Assembly: GCA_022571515.1 (NCBI GenBank)
Contig: JACZXQ010000019.1
Location: 1-64,000 of the forward strand
Source of the DNA: Gemmatimonadota bacterium
Lineage (GTDB): Bacteria; Gemmatimonadota; Gemmatimonadetes; Longimicrobiales; Gaopeijiaceae
DNA length: 64,000 nt
Reading direction: 5' to 3'
The notes under the pieces: generated by a model
Seen by the model: only the letters and a program-made list of their open reading frames with translations
The model's database searches: none
What the model was told of the DNA's origin: nothing
Program-made: the position numbers and the translations under genes
In this document: positions 51,314 through 60,778 of the stretch, piece after piece
How the letters are laid out: each line of letters starts with the position of its first letter
Position numbering within the stretch: the first letter of the stretch is position 1

Positions 51314-51339
51314 CCGTCGGTGGTCGAATACCCAATACG

Positions 51340-54279
51340 CTACCGGCCCCCATTCTTGGCACGTGCCTCGATGAGCAACTTCTCGCGATCAACCAATCGA
51401 CCGTTCTTCAAGACGGCATAGATCTTCTGCGTGTTGCGGATATTCTGCAGGGGGTCTGCATCGAGGATGAGAAGATCCGCTACTGCACCTTCTTCGATCG
51501 AGCCGAGTCTTCCCTCCACGCCCAGAGCAAGAGCCGCGTTCTCCGTCGCAGCACGTATGGCCTCTAGTGGAGTCAGCCCCGCCTCGACGAGCAGGGCCAG
51601 CTCCCAGTGCAGTGCGAGATAGCCCGGTTGCCAATCGGTTCCGGTGGCGATTCTGACGCCGGCATCACGCGCGGCCCCGGCGTTGCCGAGCATGGCCCGT
51701 AATCGATCCGGTGGCTCGGAGCTACCCGCTTGCTGGGCGCGTCTCGCATGCCTTTGCTGCGCGACCTCAGCGGCGGCCGGGGGCAGGAAGCTCACTACCT
51801 CGGGGTCGGAAAAGTCGGGTTGTACTCGCTCGGATCCCAGCGAATCCAATGGCGTGCCGGCGAACGCGAGTGTGGGAGTCAGCGTGATGCGGGCTTCTCT
51901 GAGTATCTCGAGGACGTCCTGCCGATAGTGCGTCGTCAAGACCCCATTGGTTGCTGCGTAAAACGCGTGCTCCTTGCGATCGAGACCGGCCGCAACCGCC
52001 GCCGGTGTGATGAAGTGCGATAGGACGGGTAGGCCGCGCCGATGCGCCAGGCGAACCGTGGCCGCTCCAACCCAGGGGTCACGTCGCAGATAGTGCTTGA
52101 CCTGTGTTGCTCCGAGGCCCGCGAGGTGATCGAGATGCCGCTCAAGCTGCTCCTCCGAATCGACCCGAAGGAATTGGGGGAACGCGTTCATGTGGCTCGT
52201 CACCACGAACCCACCCGCTGGGAAGATCCTGGGGCCGGCCCTCCGGCCACTCTCTATGGCCTCCTGCTGTTGCACAGTCCAATGCCCCTCGCCCCCGGCA
52301 TCCCCAATCGACGTGACACCCCAGTACAAATACCCTTCAGGAGTAAACACGCCTCGGAAGATATGAGCATGAATGTCGAACAGTCCCGGCATGACAGTTC
52401 TGCCTTCCACATCCAGGACCGAATCAGCTTCCGGCGTTTGACCTCCGCTCGGCCGAATCGACTGTATCAGACCGTCTGAAAGAAACAGGTCCCACATTCC
52501 CTCCCTCGGTTCCGGTGTGAGCAACCGTGCGTTACGAACCAAGAGGGTTCCCGTCGGACGGGGCACTTCGTATGTCAGGTTGAGCCGAAGGTCACGGTCT
52601 GCACCGGTAGCGACGTCCAGCTGCCGTAGCTTCCCGCCGCTGACGTACACGATATTTCCGTCGGCCGACCAAGCGGGGAAGAAGGTCGCGTGCGTCCCAA
52701 CTCTCCGTGCGACCGAGTCGGACGCCGGGGAGCCGATCCACAACTCGCCCCGATCCACGTAGGACATTCTTTGCCCATCGCGTGACACCGCAACGAAATC
52801 CAGTTGACCCCACTGCTGCTCTTCCGGAAGCGGGTGTGCCCCGTCCCCATCGTAGTGCATGATGCTGGTGCTGATTTCGAAAGTGCTCGGGTCGAACGAG
52901 AGCTGCGAGAAGAGCAACCCTTGGTCTCCCGCAGCCCAGCCCAGGGGATGAGCATCGACTCCTTGCACTTGAACCAGGGGACGGTTCGCATCGCCGGTCG
53001 CAGCGACCATCTTCAGCTCAGGGCGACCGTTCGGCCGCGTGCGCTGGACGAACACGATGCTATCGCCGGAGGGGTGCCATAGGGGATGCTCGACTTGACC
53101 CGGATCATCGGTGACCCGTCGGCGCTCGCGCGTCGCTAGATCGAGCACGTACAGCTGATAATCTCCGTCGGCGTCTGACACGAATGCGATCGCTCGACCG
53201 TCGGGCGACCAGGCCGCATCCCCATCGTCGGCTGGTCCGGAGGTCAACTGCGCTGTGCGACCATCCGCGTCCCTCAGCCACAGGTCGCCCAGCGCGGCAA
53301 ACGCAATGTGACGTCCATCCGGTGACGGCGCCGGTTTGCCGATGCCGCGCACCGGCACACGCGTTCCGCCCCGAGGGATCTCCGGTCTCGTGCGGACATA
53401 GGTTGGCTGCGGGAAGGACACACGAGCCACAAAGGGAATCGAGTCCCTCGTACCGCTCGCTGGATCCAGCGTGCGAATCCTTCCACCGGCAGCATAGACA
53501 ATCACATTCCGCCCAGACATCCAACGAGGGGCGTAGGGATACACGTCCTCGTCATCACTCAGTTGTCGAGGGGTCCCACCGTCGAGCGACACCGACCAGA
53601 TTTGCTGGCTGCCCGATCGGGACGACAGGAAATACAGTTCCGTGCCGGGCGCGGACCAAGACGGATAGCCGTCCTCAGGCCCGGCGGTGACCTCGCGGAT
53701 CGACTCGTCGTCCGGCGCGATCAAGTGCAGCCGGCCATTCGAGCTGAACGCAATCCAGTTCCCGTCGGGCGACCATGCCGGTGCACTCGCTTGAAGCGTA
53801 TCAGGGGTTAGACGTTGCGGCTCGCCTCCGGCCGACGGGATCGTCCAGAGACCCGACCCTCGCCCGAAAACGATCGTGCCTCCGTCCGGTGACCAGCTCG
53901 GCGAAGAATCGAACTCACCATCCGTGAGTAATTCAGGCAAGCCACCCGTCGCGGGCACGACAACGAGGCCGGCTCCGGTCCGCAGGGCGGAGTAGACGAT
54001 GGAGCCGCCGTCAGGAGACCACCGCGGAGACCAGTGCTCGTCCGGCGGATCGATGGGATCAGTCAGGCGGCGAGCCTCTCCTCCCTCCGCATCGACAATC
54101 CATATGTGCGACCACAGTTGGAGTGCCAGTCGGCTGCCATCCGGTGACGGGACAACCTCCATGAGCGTTCCCTCACGGAACTCCAGTTCCACTGTCGGCG
54201 TGCCTGGGCCACACGCCGCAGCGACCAGCGAGAGGGCTACGACCCTTATGGTTCTCTCCAGCATCTCCCGGATCGGCAC
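51340..54279 (-). CDS. PD40/TolB-like propeller fused to an amidohydrolase, lipoprotein
   Basis: A 979-residue lipoprotein (lipobox LVAAACGPG). Residues 35-590 are PD40/WD40-like blades (PSPDGSRLALQLW, SPRWSPDGGSIVYS, SPSWSPDGGTIVFG, APAWSPDGNWIAFSS, DAAWSPDGRAIAFVSD). Residues 600-979 are an amidohydrolase barrel: PGLFDIHAHIFRG (HxH), a Lys in GATQVKHYL, VLSHFITPAA, ATGTDWQPG (Asp) and EEGAVADLLILDADPLQNI. This propeller-amidohydrolase layout is seen in bacteria with many secreted hydrolases; substrates are probably peptides or cyclic amides. GTG 54279 and ATG 54264 are alternative starts. A TATAAT lies on the minus strand at 54382-54387. Confidence 0.88.
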   Translation of the reverse strand: MPIREMLERTIRVVALSLVAAACGPGTPTVELEFREGTLMEVVPSPDGSRLALQLWSHIWIVDAEGGEARRLTDPIDPPDEHWSPRWSPDGGSIVYSALRTGAGLVVVPATGGLPELLTDGEFDSSPSWSPDGGTIVFGRGSGLWTIPSAGGEPQRLTPDTLQASAPAWSPDGNWIAFSSNGRLHLIAPDDESIREVTAGPEDGYPSWSAPGTELYFLSSRSGSQQIWSVSLDGGTPRQLSDDEDVYPYAPRWMSGRNVIVYAAGGRIRTLDPASGTRDSIPFVARVSFPQPTYVRTRPEIPRGGTRVPVRGIGKPAPSPDGRHIAFAALGDLWLRDADGRTAQLTSGPADDGDAAWSPDGRAIAFVSDADGDYQLYVLDLATRERRRVTDDPGQVEHPLWHPSGDSIVFVQRTRPNGRPELKMVAATGDANRPLVQVQGVDAHPLGWAAGDQGLLFSQLSFDPSTFEISTSIMHYDGDGAHPLPEEQQWGQLDFVAVSRDGQRMSYVDRGELWIGSPASDSVARRVGTHATFFPAWSADGNIVYVSGGKLRQLDVATGADRDLRLNLTYEVPRPTGTLLVRNARLLTPEPREGMWDLFLSDGLIQSIRPSGGQTPEADSVLDVEGRTVMPGLFDIHAHIFRGVFTPEGYLYWGVTSIGDAGGEGHWTVQQQEAIESGRRAGPRIFPAGGFVVTSHMNAFPQFLRVDSEEQLERHLDHLAGLGATQVKHYLRRDPWVGAATVRLAHRRGLPVLSHFITPAAVAAGLDRKEHAFYAATNGVLTTHYRQDVLEILREARITLTPTLAFAGTPLDSLGSERVQPDFSDPEVVSFLPPAAAEVAQQRHARRAQQAGSSEPPDRLRAMLGNAGAARDAGVRIATGTDWQPGYLALHWELALLVEAGLTPLEAIRAATENAALALGVEGRLGSIEEGAVADLLILDADPLQNIRNTQKIYAVLKNGRLVDREKLLIEARAKNGGR

Positions 54280-54381
54280 CCTATTCCGAAGTGCGGCCTA
54301 GCGGATCTGCGATTCTACTGCGCTGCACCATGCGACCAACACTACTTTACCCACAAGAGCGGCTAAGCCGCGAGTTCATAT

Positions 54382-54387
54382 ATTATA
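54382..54387 (-). promoter_or_regulatory. Candidate -10 box for the PD40-amidohydrolase gene
   Basis: TATAAT on the minus strand, about 105 bases upstream of the gene start, inside an AT-rich patch (TATAATATATG). No convincing -35 is present at 17 bases. The rest of the 311-base gap (54280-54590) shows nothing. Confidence 0.3.
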
Positions 54388-54590
54388 CACCCCGTGCTCC
54401 GCCAAAACCTCGTTCGTCTTGCATCGGTTGACTTCTTGACCTTCATCCGCGGACCATGGTTCCCGGGCTGTGCGCCACTCCTAGTGCCCTGAGAATCTGT
54501 GCGGGGGCTCTGCTCAGGATCAACTTTGAACCGCTCGCACTGCCGCGTGACTGAGTGCGACGATCCTGCCCCTCGCCGCCGTCCCGGCAA

Positions 54591-57440
54591 CTAGTCGTAG
54601 CGGAGAGCTTCAGTGGGGTTCATTCGGCTTGCCCGAGAGGCGGGCACGTAGCTGGCGCCAGCAGCCACCACAGCCAGGACGAGAGCTACAACCACGTAGG
54701 TTAGCGGATCGATGGCGTCCATTTCGTACAGAAAGGTTTCCAGCACATTGGCCATGGCGAGCGCTCCGGCAACGCCGAGAGCGATGCCGAGGCCCACAGA
54801 CTTCGCGGAGTGCCCCATGGCCATCGTTCTGATGTCGCCCTGGTGGGCACCCAGCGCCATCCGCAATCCGATTTCCTTCGTGCGCCGCCCGACCGTGAAG
54901 GACACCAGACCATACAGCCCCACCGCCGTGAGTAGCAGGGCGAAGCCCGCGAAGACACCCACCACCAGAGCGTAGAAACGAGGCGCCGCATTCGAGTTCC
55001 CCGCGAGCTCCTCAACGGTCGCGATCGCACCCGTGGGCAGTCCCGGATCGAGTTCCAGTACCGCCTCCCGAATCGACTCGATGAAGGCGTTCGGGTCGCT
55101 CGCCGTGCGGACCATCAGGTCCATGTTGGCTGCGTGTCCAAGGTGATACACCCGGCTCTCGAGGATTTCGTCGTCATACTTCAGCCGTTCTCTCAGGTTG
55201 TGTTGCCGCGAGTCCTCGACGACTCCGATTACGGTCATCCAATCCAAGCCACCGTAGAACGAGACACGCTTGCCCAGAGCACTCTCCCCGGGCCAGGCTC
55301 GGGCCGCGAGTCTCTCGTTGACCACGGCGACTCCCGACCACCCAGTGGGATCTCCGGCTTGGAAGTCGCGTCCGGAAACGATCCGCATGCCCATGGTCTG
55401 AAAGAATCCGAGACCTACGACCCTCCCATCGGTGTTCCCGAGGATGACCTCGGGTTCGCTCTCACCCACATCGCCTCCAGATCCGTCTCCGGAAGGAGCC
55501 GTCGGATCCGTGGTTCCCGGAATACGCAGCGGGTAATACCCTCTCACGTCGACGAGCGGTGCGAGATCGGTAATAGCCGCCGATCGGACGCCGGGAACAC
55601 GCATCACCCGCTCGACAACCTGGTCGTAGAACCGCGCTATCGCGTCACGATCGGGGGGACAGCGATTCCAGAGAAGGGGCCTGCTGCTGTCCAGGTCGCA
55701 TGTGTAGTACTTGCTGTTATAGGCGTTGGGTCTGCCCAAATCCACGGATACCTTGATCAGGTTCTCGGGCTCGAACCCCAGGTCGGCGCCGGCCAATCTA
55801 GCGAAGTTGCGGGTGAGCAGTCCGGCCCCCACCAAGAGAACCAACGCCAGTGCCACCTCGCCCGTAACCAGGAGGTGAGACATGCCCCCCCGCGTCCGGC
55901 TCCCCATGCCCCGGCGCTCCCCCCCCCCCCTCATCGCGGTGGCCAGGTCCGCCCGCGAGGCCTTCAGCGCGGGCACGATCCCAAACGCCACTCCGGTTCC
56001 GAGGCTCAACAGCATGGCGAAGACGAGAACCGTACCATCGATGTTGGCCGCATCCGCCCGGGGAATGCCCGCCGGGATCAGGCTGACCAGGACCCGGGTG
56101 CCAGAGTAGGCCAAAAGCAGTCCGATGCCGCCCGCAACGGTAGCCAGAACCAGGCTCTCCGTGAGGAGCTGTCGGACGATCCGGGAGCGACCTCCTCCCA
56201 GAGCCGCACGGATCGCGATCTCAGGGCTTCGCGCCGCGCCACGGGCCAGCAGCAGGTTTGCGACGTTGGCACAACCGATCAGCAGCACGAGCCCCACCGC
56301 GGCCATGACCAGTGCGATCTGGGGGCCCAACGAACGCGTAAGAAGATCCTCCAGGGGAATCAGACGAACGCTCCATCCTTCGTTCACATCGGAATTGGTC
56401 TCGCTGATTCCTTCCGACAGGGCGTTCATCTCCTCTTCGGCCCGCTCCACCTCCACACCCTCCCTGAGGCGGGCGATGACACCGAATTGCCGGGCTCCGC
56501 GGCTGAGGCCGAAAGCGTTGTACGAGAGTGGCACGTAGAGATCCGCACCACTCAGGCGGGTGCTGAGAGCGCCTCCGGACTCCAAAGGCGGGATGTCGAA
56601 GTGAGGCGGCATGATGCCGACGACCGTGTGAGGCCACTCGTCCACCGTGATGGTGCGTCCCAGGACCGCGGGGTCAGCACCGAACTCTCTGACCCAAAGG
56701 CCATGGGAGAGGATCGCCACCCGGGGACCCTCGAAGGCGAAACCGTCTTCGGACGGAAGCCACGTACGCCCGAGTAAGGGCTCTACACCCAGGGTGGAAA
56801 ACAGAGACGCCGAGGTGCTCACCGCCACGATCCGTTGCGGGCGGTCCCCGCCTGTGAGGTTCACCCCCGACGCATTGCCGGCCCAGCCGGCCCAGCCCAT
56901 GTCCTCGAAAACCGTGTTCAGCTCTCTGTAGTCCCGGTAGTTGTGTGCCGATACCCGAACATCGGCTGATGACCATCCCCTTTCCGCGGCACGTTCCGGA
57001 TTCCTTTCGAACATCTGGACCAGGCGTTCGGGCGCAGGGTAAGGAAGCGGGCGCAGAAGAACCGAGTTGAGAACGCTGAAAATCGCGGTGGTGCCGCCAA
57101 TGCCCAGCGCCAACGTGAACACCGCCACGGTGGTGAATCCCGGACTGCGGCGTAGACCCCGAAGCGCCAAGCGTAAATCTTGTAGGGAGCTGTCGAGGAC
57201 GTTCCGCCGGGACCGCCGCCTCGAGACCGACGATTGGAGGACCAGGCACTGGTTTCGGATCTCCGCCAGATCCCCGAAACGGCTGAGCGCCTCGTCCCGG
57301 GCGTCGGCTTCGGTCAGATGCCGCTCCTCCAGGTCGCGTGCCTTCATCGCGAGATGGCACTGGAGCTCGTCGTCGATGTCGCGGAGGATGTCGCCGTCGG
57401 ACCGACGAAAGAGGCGCTTGAAACCCGGCATCAGGGACAC
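54591..57440 (-). CDS. ADOP-family ABC transporter permease (MacB/FtsX)
   Basis: A 949-residue acidobacterial-type duplicated orphan permease. The N-terminus is a short helical domain ([23 protein letters not shown]), then [22 protein letters not shown] with the first membrane helix. A MacB periplasmic domain, three FtsX helices (about 400-530, including [22 protein letters not shown]), a second helix near 555, a second periplasmic domain and three final helices (about 830-940) follow, ending [20 protein letters not shown]. No ATPase domain is included or adjacent. It starts at GTG 57440, four bases after the PadR stop. The family probably exports peptides or antibiotics or acts in envelope mechanics. 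Confidence 0.92.
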   Translation of the reverse strand: MSLMPGFKRLFRRSDGDILRDIDDELQCHLAMKARDLEERHLTEADARDEALSRFGDLAEIRNQCLVLQSSVSRRRSRRNVLDSSLQDLRLALRGLRRSPGFTTVAVFTLALGIGGTTAIFSVLNSVLLRPLPYPAPERLVQMFERNPERAAERGWSSADVRVSAHNYRDYRELNTVFEDMGWAGWAGNASGVNLTGGDRPQRIVAVSTSASLFSTLGVEPLLGRTWLPSEDGFAFEGPRVAILSHGLWVREFGADPAVLGRTITVDEWPHTVVGIMPPHFDIPPLESGGALSTRLSGADLYVPLSYNAFGLSRGARQFGVIARLREGVEVERAEEEMNALSEGISETNSDVNEGWSVRLIPLEDLLTRSLGPQIALVMAAVGLVLLIGCANVANLLLARGAARSPEIAIRAALGGGRSRIVRQLLTESLVLATVAGGIGLLLAYSGTRVLVSLIPAGIPRADAANIDGTVLVFAMLLSLGTGVAFGIVPALKASRADLATAMRGGGERRGMGSRTRGGMSHLLVTGEVALALVLLVGAGLLTRNFARLAGADLGFEPENLIKVSVDLGRPNAYNSKYYTCDLDSSRPLLWNRCPPDRDAIARFYDQVVERVMRVPGVRSAAITDLAPLVDVRGYYPLRIPGTTDPTAPSGDGSGGDVGESEPEVILGNTDGRVVGLGFFQTMGMRIVSGRDFQAGDPTGWSGVAVVNERLAARAWPGESALGKRVSFYGGLDWMTVIGVVEDSRQHNLRERLKYDDEILESRVYHLGHAANMDLMVRTASDPNAFIESIREAVLELDPGLPTGAIATVEELAGNSNAAPRFYALVVGVFAGFALLLTAVGLYGLVSFTVGRRTKEIGLRMALGAHQGDIRTMAMGHSAKSVGLGIALGVAGALAMANVLETFLYEMDAIDPLTYVVVALVLAVVAAGASYVPASRASRMNPTEALRYD

Positions 57441-57444
57441 GGTC

Positions 57445-57783
57445 CTACGCGTCCTTCAGGTTGACGACGATGTCGACCGCCCTGGCCGACCTCCTCCACC
57501 GGGCCGTCTCCGTCTCGAGACGTCTGATTCCGGCAGGAGTCAGCGAGTAGAACTTGGCACGGCGACCGGTGTCGTTTCTTCCCCACTCGGCCTCGAGACA
57601 GCCCTCTTTCTCCAGGCGGTGGAGCGCGGGGTACAGCACACCCTCCTCGACGTGAAGCACCTCATCCGTGCGCTCCAGGACCCACTTGCTGATCGCATAT
57701 CCGTGAAGCGGACCCCACGTCAGCGATTTGAGGATGAGGAGGTTGAGGGTGCCGGGTATGAGTTTGTCACGCGTTTCAGTCAT
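57445..57783 (-). CDS. PadR-family regulator
   Basis: A 112-residue PadR winged helix: [77 protein letters not shown]. PadR genes regularly sit in front of ADOP permeases and repress them. ATG 57783 is used; the in-frame ATG two codons upstream (57789) is equally possible. An imperfect inverted repeat at 57811-57831 could be its operator. Confidence 0.93.
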   Translation of the reverse strand: MTETRDKLIPGTLNLLILKSLTWGPLHGYAISKWVLERTDEVLHVEEGVLYPALHRLEKEGCLEAEWGRNDTGRRAKFYSLTPAGIRRLETETARWRRSARAVDIVVNLKDA

Positions 57784-57810
57784 GAGCACACGATACCTGG
57801 GCTACCTATG

Positions 57811-57831
57811 GTACGCAAGCTCAGTTCGTAC
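57811..57831. promoter_or_regulatory. Imperfect inverted repeat upstream of padR
   Basis: GTACGCAA and TTCGTAC flank a 6-base centre 27 bases upstream of the PadR start; one arm has an extra base. Position fits autoregulation, but PadR sites usually centre on ATGT/ACAT, so support is weak. Confidence 0.25.
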
Positions 57832-57948
57832 TAGAACCCCGATCCCCACGGCGACCGAGGGCCGGGGACCGACCGATGGTTGGGCACGGGATCGAGCCAG
57901 CCCTACCGCGTCTTCGAGCTCGAATTCGTATACGTATGATCGAGCTGA

Positions 57949-60684
57949 TCACCGCTCCTTCCTCTGATCCAGGTACGGCACCGGCGCCTTGATCCAGTCC
58001 GGCGCCTCCTCCCCTTTGAGGTGGTGCCCGAACCACTGGAGGATGCGCCGGTGGTAGTCGATCTGATTGGGCTTCTTCCGGAGACCGTGCCCCTCGTCGT
58101 GGTAGGCAAGCATGACCAACGGCTTCCCGGCCCGGCGGGCGACATTGAAGTACTCGATGCCCTGACGCCAATCGACGTTTCGGTCGGCGTCCGCCACCTC
58201 GATCAGTAGCGGCGTGTCGAGCGTCTCGATGTTGTAGACGGCGGAGTTGCGGACATAGGCGTCGAGGTCCTCCCAGTAGGGGACCTCCATCCGCTCCTGC
58301 CCCACCTCGAAGTGCCCGGTCTCGGCGGCGCTGGACGACCAGAAAATAGAGCCGTACATGCTCACGAGGTTGGTGAGAGCAGCTCCGGCCACGACGGCTG
58401 CGAACACGTCCGTGTTGGTGGCAGCGAACGCCGCCTGGTACCCGCCCCAGGAATGGCCGATGAGGCCGATGTGCTCCGGGTCTACCCCGACGTCGTGGGC
58501 CACCACGGCCTCGATCGACGCCTCCATGGTCCGGGTCGACGAGATTCCAGGATCCCTGGTGTCGAAGACGATGTCGGGCTGCCAGACGAAGTACCCCTGG
58601 GCGGTCCACACCGCCCAGTTGTAATAGCGCCGCTCCGACGGCACCGCGTACTGCTTCGCCGACTGCGACCGGATCTCGTAGATGTACGTGATCATCGGGT
58701 AGCTCATCGACGGATCGTAGTCGGCCGGGTAGAAGAGGGCGCCGTGGAGTTTCCGCCCCCGATGGTTCGTGTACTGGACCAGCTCGCTATGCCCCCACGC
58801 GTAGTCCGTGTGGAAGGGGTTCACGGCGGTGACCTGCCTCGGTGACCGGAAGGACCGATCGGTGACGAAGTAGTCGGGCGGATCGTCGAAGTCCTGGGCG
58901 ACATAGGCAAAGACATCGGCGTCGTCGGCCTTGATCAGGCGACCCACGTTGTCGTCCTGGTAGACGAGCTCCTCCACCCGCCCGGCCCGCAGGCGGGCGT
59001 AGCCGTGATTCAGCGTCCACTCCCCGCGTAGGCTCAGGTAGACGTCCCCGCCACTCAGGTCGATGGCGTCCTCGTCGGGGTCGATACTCACGTAGCGGTG
59101 GGTGATCTGGTTCGGGGCTCCGTCGGTCAGCTTCTCTGCGGACCCTTCGAGCCCCAGTAGCCACAAGTCGTACTTGTCGTACACGAGCACGCCGCGGTCG
59201 TCCTCGGTCCACCCGGCCAGACCGTACGGTGGCTTCTCGGCCACCGGATGGTCGTAGTCCACGTTGTTCAGGTCGGTGTCGACGGAACTCGAGATCACGC
59301 GGGCCGCGCCCGAAGCCAGGTCGACGGTCCAGTAGGCTCCGTCGCCGAAGTGGACCAGGAAGTCCCCTTCGGGGCTGACCCTCCAGGGAAACGAGGTCCT
59401 TTCGACGACCTTGAGCCGCTCTCCGGTCTGGACGTCGATCCTGTATACGTCCTCGGCTCCCCGACCGAACATGCCGTCGAAGGCATAGGGGTCGTCGTCC
59501 ACCGCCGTCACGACACGCCCCCCCGCTTGGATCGTCGGTCGATCGAGGGTCTCGTCCGTCAGGATGACGGCGCGCCCCTCGTCCAGGTGCCACACAGCCA
59601 GGTCGTTCCGCTGCTCGTCACGTATACTGTCCCGCTTCTGTTCGGGCATCACGCGCCGGTCGGCCGTGTTCCATATCTCGACCTCGGCGTCGGCCGTGGG
59701 ATCCTCGTCGGCTTCATCATCCTCGGCTTCATCGTCTTCGGCTTCATCCACTTCGGCGGGCTCCCACTCTTTCACCCCGAAGAAAAGGGCCATGCCGTCG
59801 TCCGACCACGTGAGGTCACGGTATGAGACGATTCGCCGGTCGTCCGGAATGTCGGACGATGCGATCGGGTCCAGGGTCGAAGGCCGCCCTCGATCCTCGA
59901 GACCCCGCCACGCCAGGACCACGTGACTGGTGTCGGCATGGGCATCGTCCGTGAACGACCTGAGCACCGCCAGGTCGTCGGCCTCATCTCGCCACGTCAA
60001 CTGGGCGTACTTCGTAGCCTCACCGTCCAGCGTTCGCACCCTGCCCGAGCGCGCGTCGTAGAGCTGGACCCCGTTCCCCACGTCCCCGTCGGCGTGCACG
60101 GTGAACGCCAGGAGCGTTCCCTCGTCTTGCCAGGCCGACGACGCCACGCTGCCGAAGCTCACGTCCGTGCCCCTTTTCATGTCGCGAACGACGAGTGAGG
60201 CGGTGGATCCGCCGTCCTCCGCGGGATAGCGCGTCATGGACAGGTAGTCTCCACCGGCGCCGAACGAGAAACGCTGCACCTCTTTCACCATGGTCTGCTC
60301 GCCGGTCTCCAGGCTCACCAGCCCGAGGTCGTTCCGGACGGGCTCGTCATCCTCTTCGAGGGACTCCCGCTCCTCAGACGATTTGCCGATGGCATAGGCG
60401 ACCCACGCTCCGTTGTCCGAGAAGACCGGATCCGCACCGTAGGGCACCACGATCACGCTGTCGCCGTCCACTCGATGGATGCGCAGCTCGTTCTCCTCGT
60501 TCACCCGGGAGATCGACACGGCGAGCCAGGATCCGTCGGGGGAAAGCCGCCCAGCCCCCAGGGATTCCCACTTGCCGTAGTCCTCGGGCGAGACCGGCCG
60601 CTTCGGGCTTTCCTGCGCCGCCAGGGGGGCGATGCCCGTGAGGAGGGCGAGGATTGTTAGTGCGACTGGAGCGCGACGTGACAC
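57949..60684 (-). CDS. S9-family serine peptidase (prolyl oligopeptidase/DPP type), secreted
   Basis: About 911 residues. GTG 60684 is chosen for AAGGGG about five bases upstream and because it opens a signal peptide (ALLTGIAPLAAQ). Residues 30-640 form the beta-propeller; residues 650-911 the alpha/beta-hydrolase with nucleophile LIGHSWGGYQAAF, Asp in VADADRNVDW and His in HDEGHGLRK. A remarkable acidic insert near residue 280 (EVDEAEDDEAEDDEADEDP) sits in the propeller. It cleaves peptides after proline or similar in the periplasm. Divergent from an M14 gene, with 94 bases between starts. Confidence 0.92.
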   Translation of the reverse strand: MSRRAPVALTILALLTGIAPLAAQESPKRPVSPEDYGKWESLGAGRLSPDGSWLAVSISRVNEENELRIHRVDGDSVIVVPYGADPVFSDNGAWVAYAIGKSSEERESLEEDDEPVRNDLGLVSLETGEQTMVKEVQRFSFGAGGDYLSMTRYPAEDGGSTASLVVRDMKRGTDVSFGSVASSAWQDEGTLLAFTVHADGDVGNGVQLYDARSGRVRTLDGEATKYAQLTWRDEADDLAVLRSFTDDAHADTSHVVLAWRGLEDRGRPSTLDPIASSDIPDDRRIVSYRDLTWSDDGMALFFGVKEWEPAEVDEAEDDEAEDDEADEDPTADAEVEIWNTADRRVMPEQKRDSIRDEQRNDLAVWHLDEGRAVILTDETLDRPTIQAGGRVVTAVDDDPYAFDGMFGRGAEDVYRIDVQTGERLKVVERTSFPWRVSPEGDFLVHFGDGAYWTVDLASGAARVISSSVDTDLNNVDYDHPVAEKPPYGLAGWTEDDRGVLVYDKYDLWLLGLEGSAEKLTDGAPNQITHRYVSIDPDEDAIDLSGGDVYLSLRGEWTLNHGYARLRAGRVEELVYQDDNVGRLIKADDADVFAYVAQDFDDPPDYFVTDRSFRSPRQVTAVNPFHTDYAWGHSELVQYTNHRGRKLHGALFYPADYDPSMSYPMITYIYEIRSQSAKQYAVPSERRYYNWAVWTAQGYFVWQPDIVFDTRDPGISSTRTMEASIEAVVAHDVGVDPEHIGLIGHSWGGYQAAFAATNTDVFAAVVAGAALTNLVSMYGSIFWSSSAAETGHFEVGQERMEVPYWEDLDAYVRNSAVYNIETLDTPLLIEVADADRNVDWRQGIEYFNVARRAGKPLVMLAYHDEGHGLRKKPNQIDYHRRILQWFGHHLKGEEAPDWIKAPVPYLDQRKER

Positions 60685-60778
60685 GTGGAACCCCTTCCAG
60701 GTAGATCGTCGGTGGAGCGGGAAAGTAAGTTTCGGCGAGAGGATAGCGCTACCCGCCTGGGGCCCCCACTTTGGCTTC

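Larger units (their letters stand above)
49923..51339. other. 1.4 kb without a convincing gene, right edge of the mobile region
   Basis: Only short open frames without homology. It holds the 19-base repeat and tRNA 3'-end-like sequence (50213-50242), a strong hairpin (50274-50306), the second 36-base repeat (51148-51183) and an inverted IS5-type end (51273-51313). The remainder, 50310-51147, shows nothing recognisable and reads like decayed sequence. Confidence 0.6.

Noticed and set aside
55134-56777. 547-codon frame antisense to the ADOP permease gene
   Set aside because: No homology or start signal; the minus-strand permease is unambiguous.
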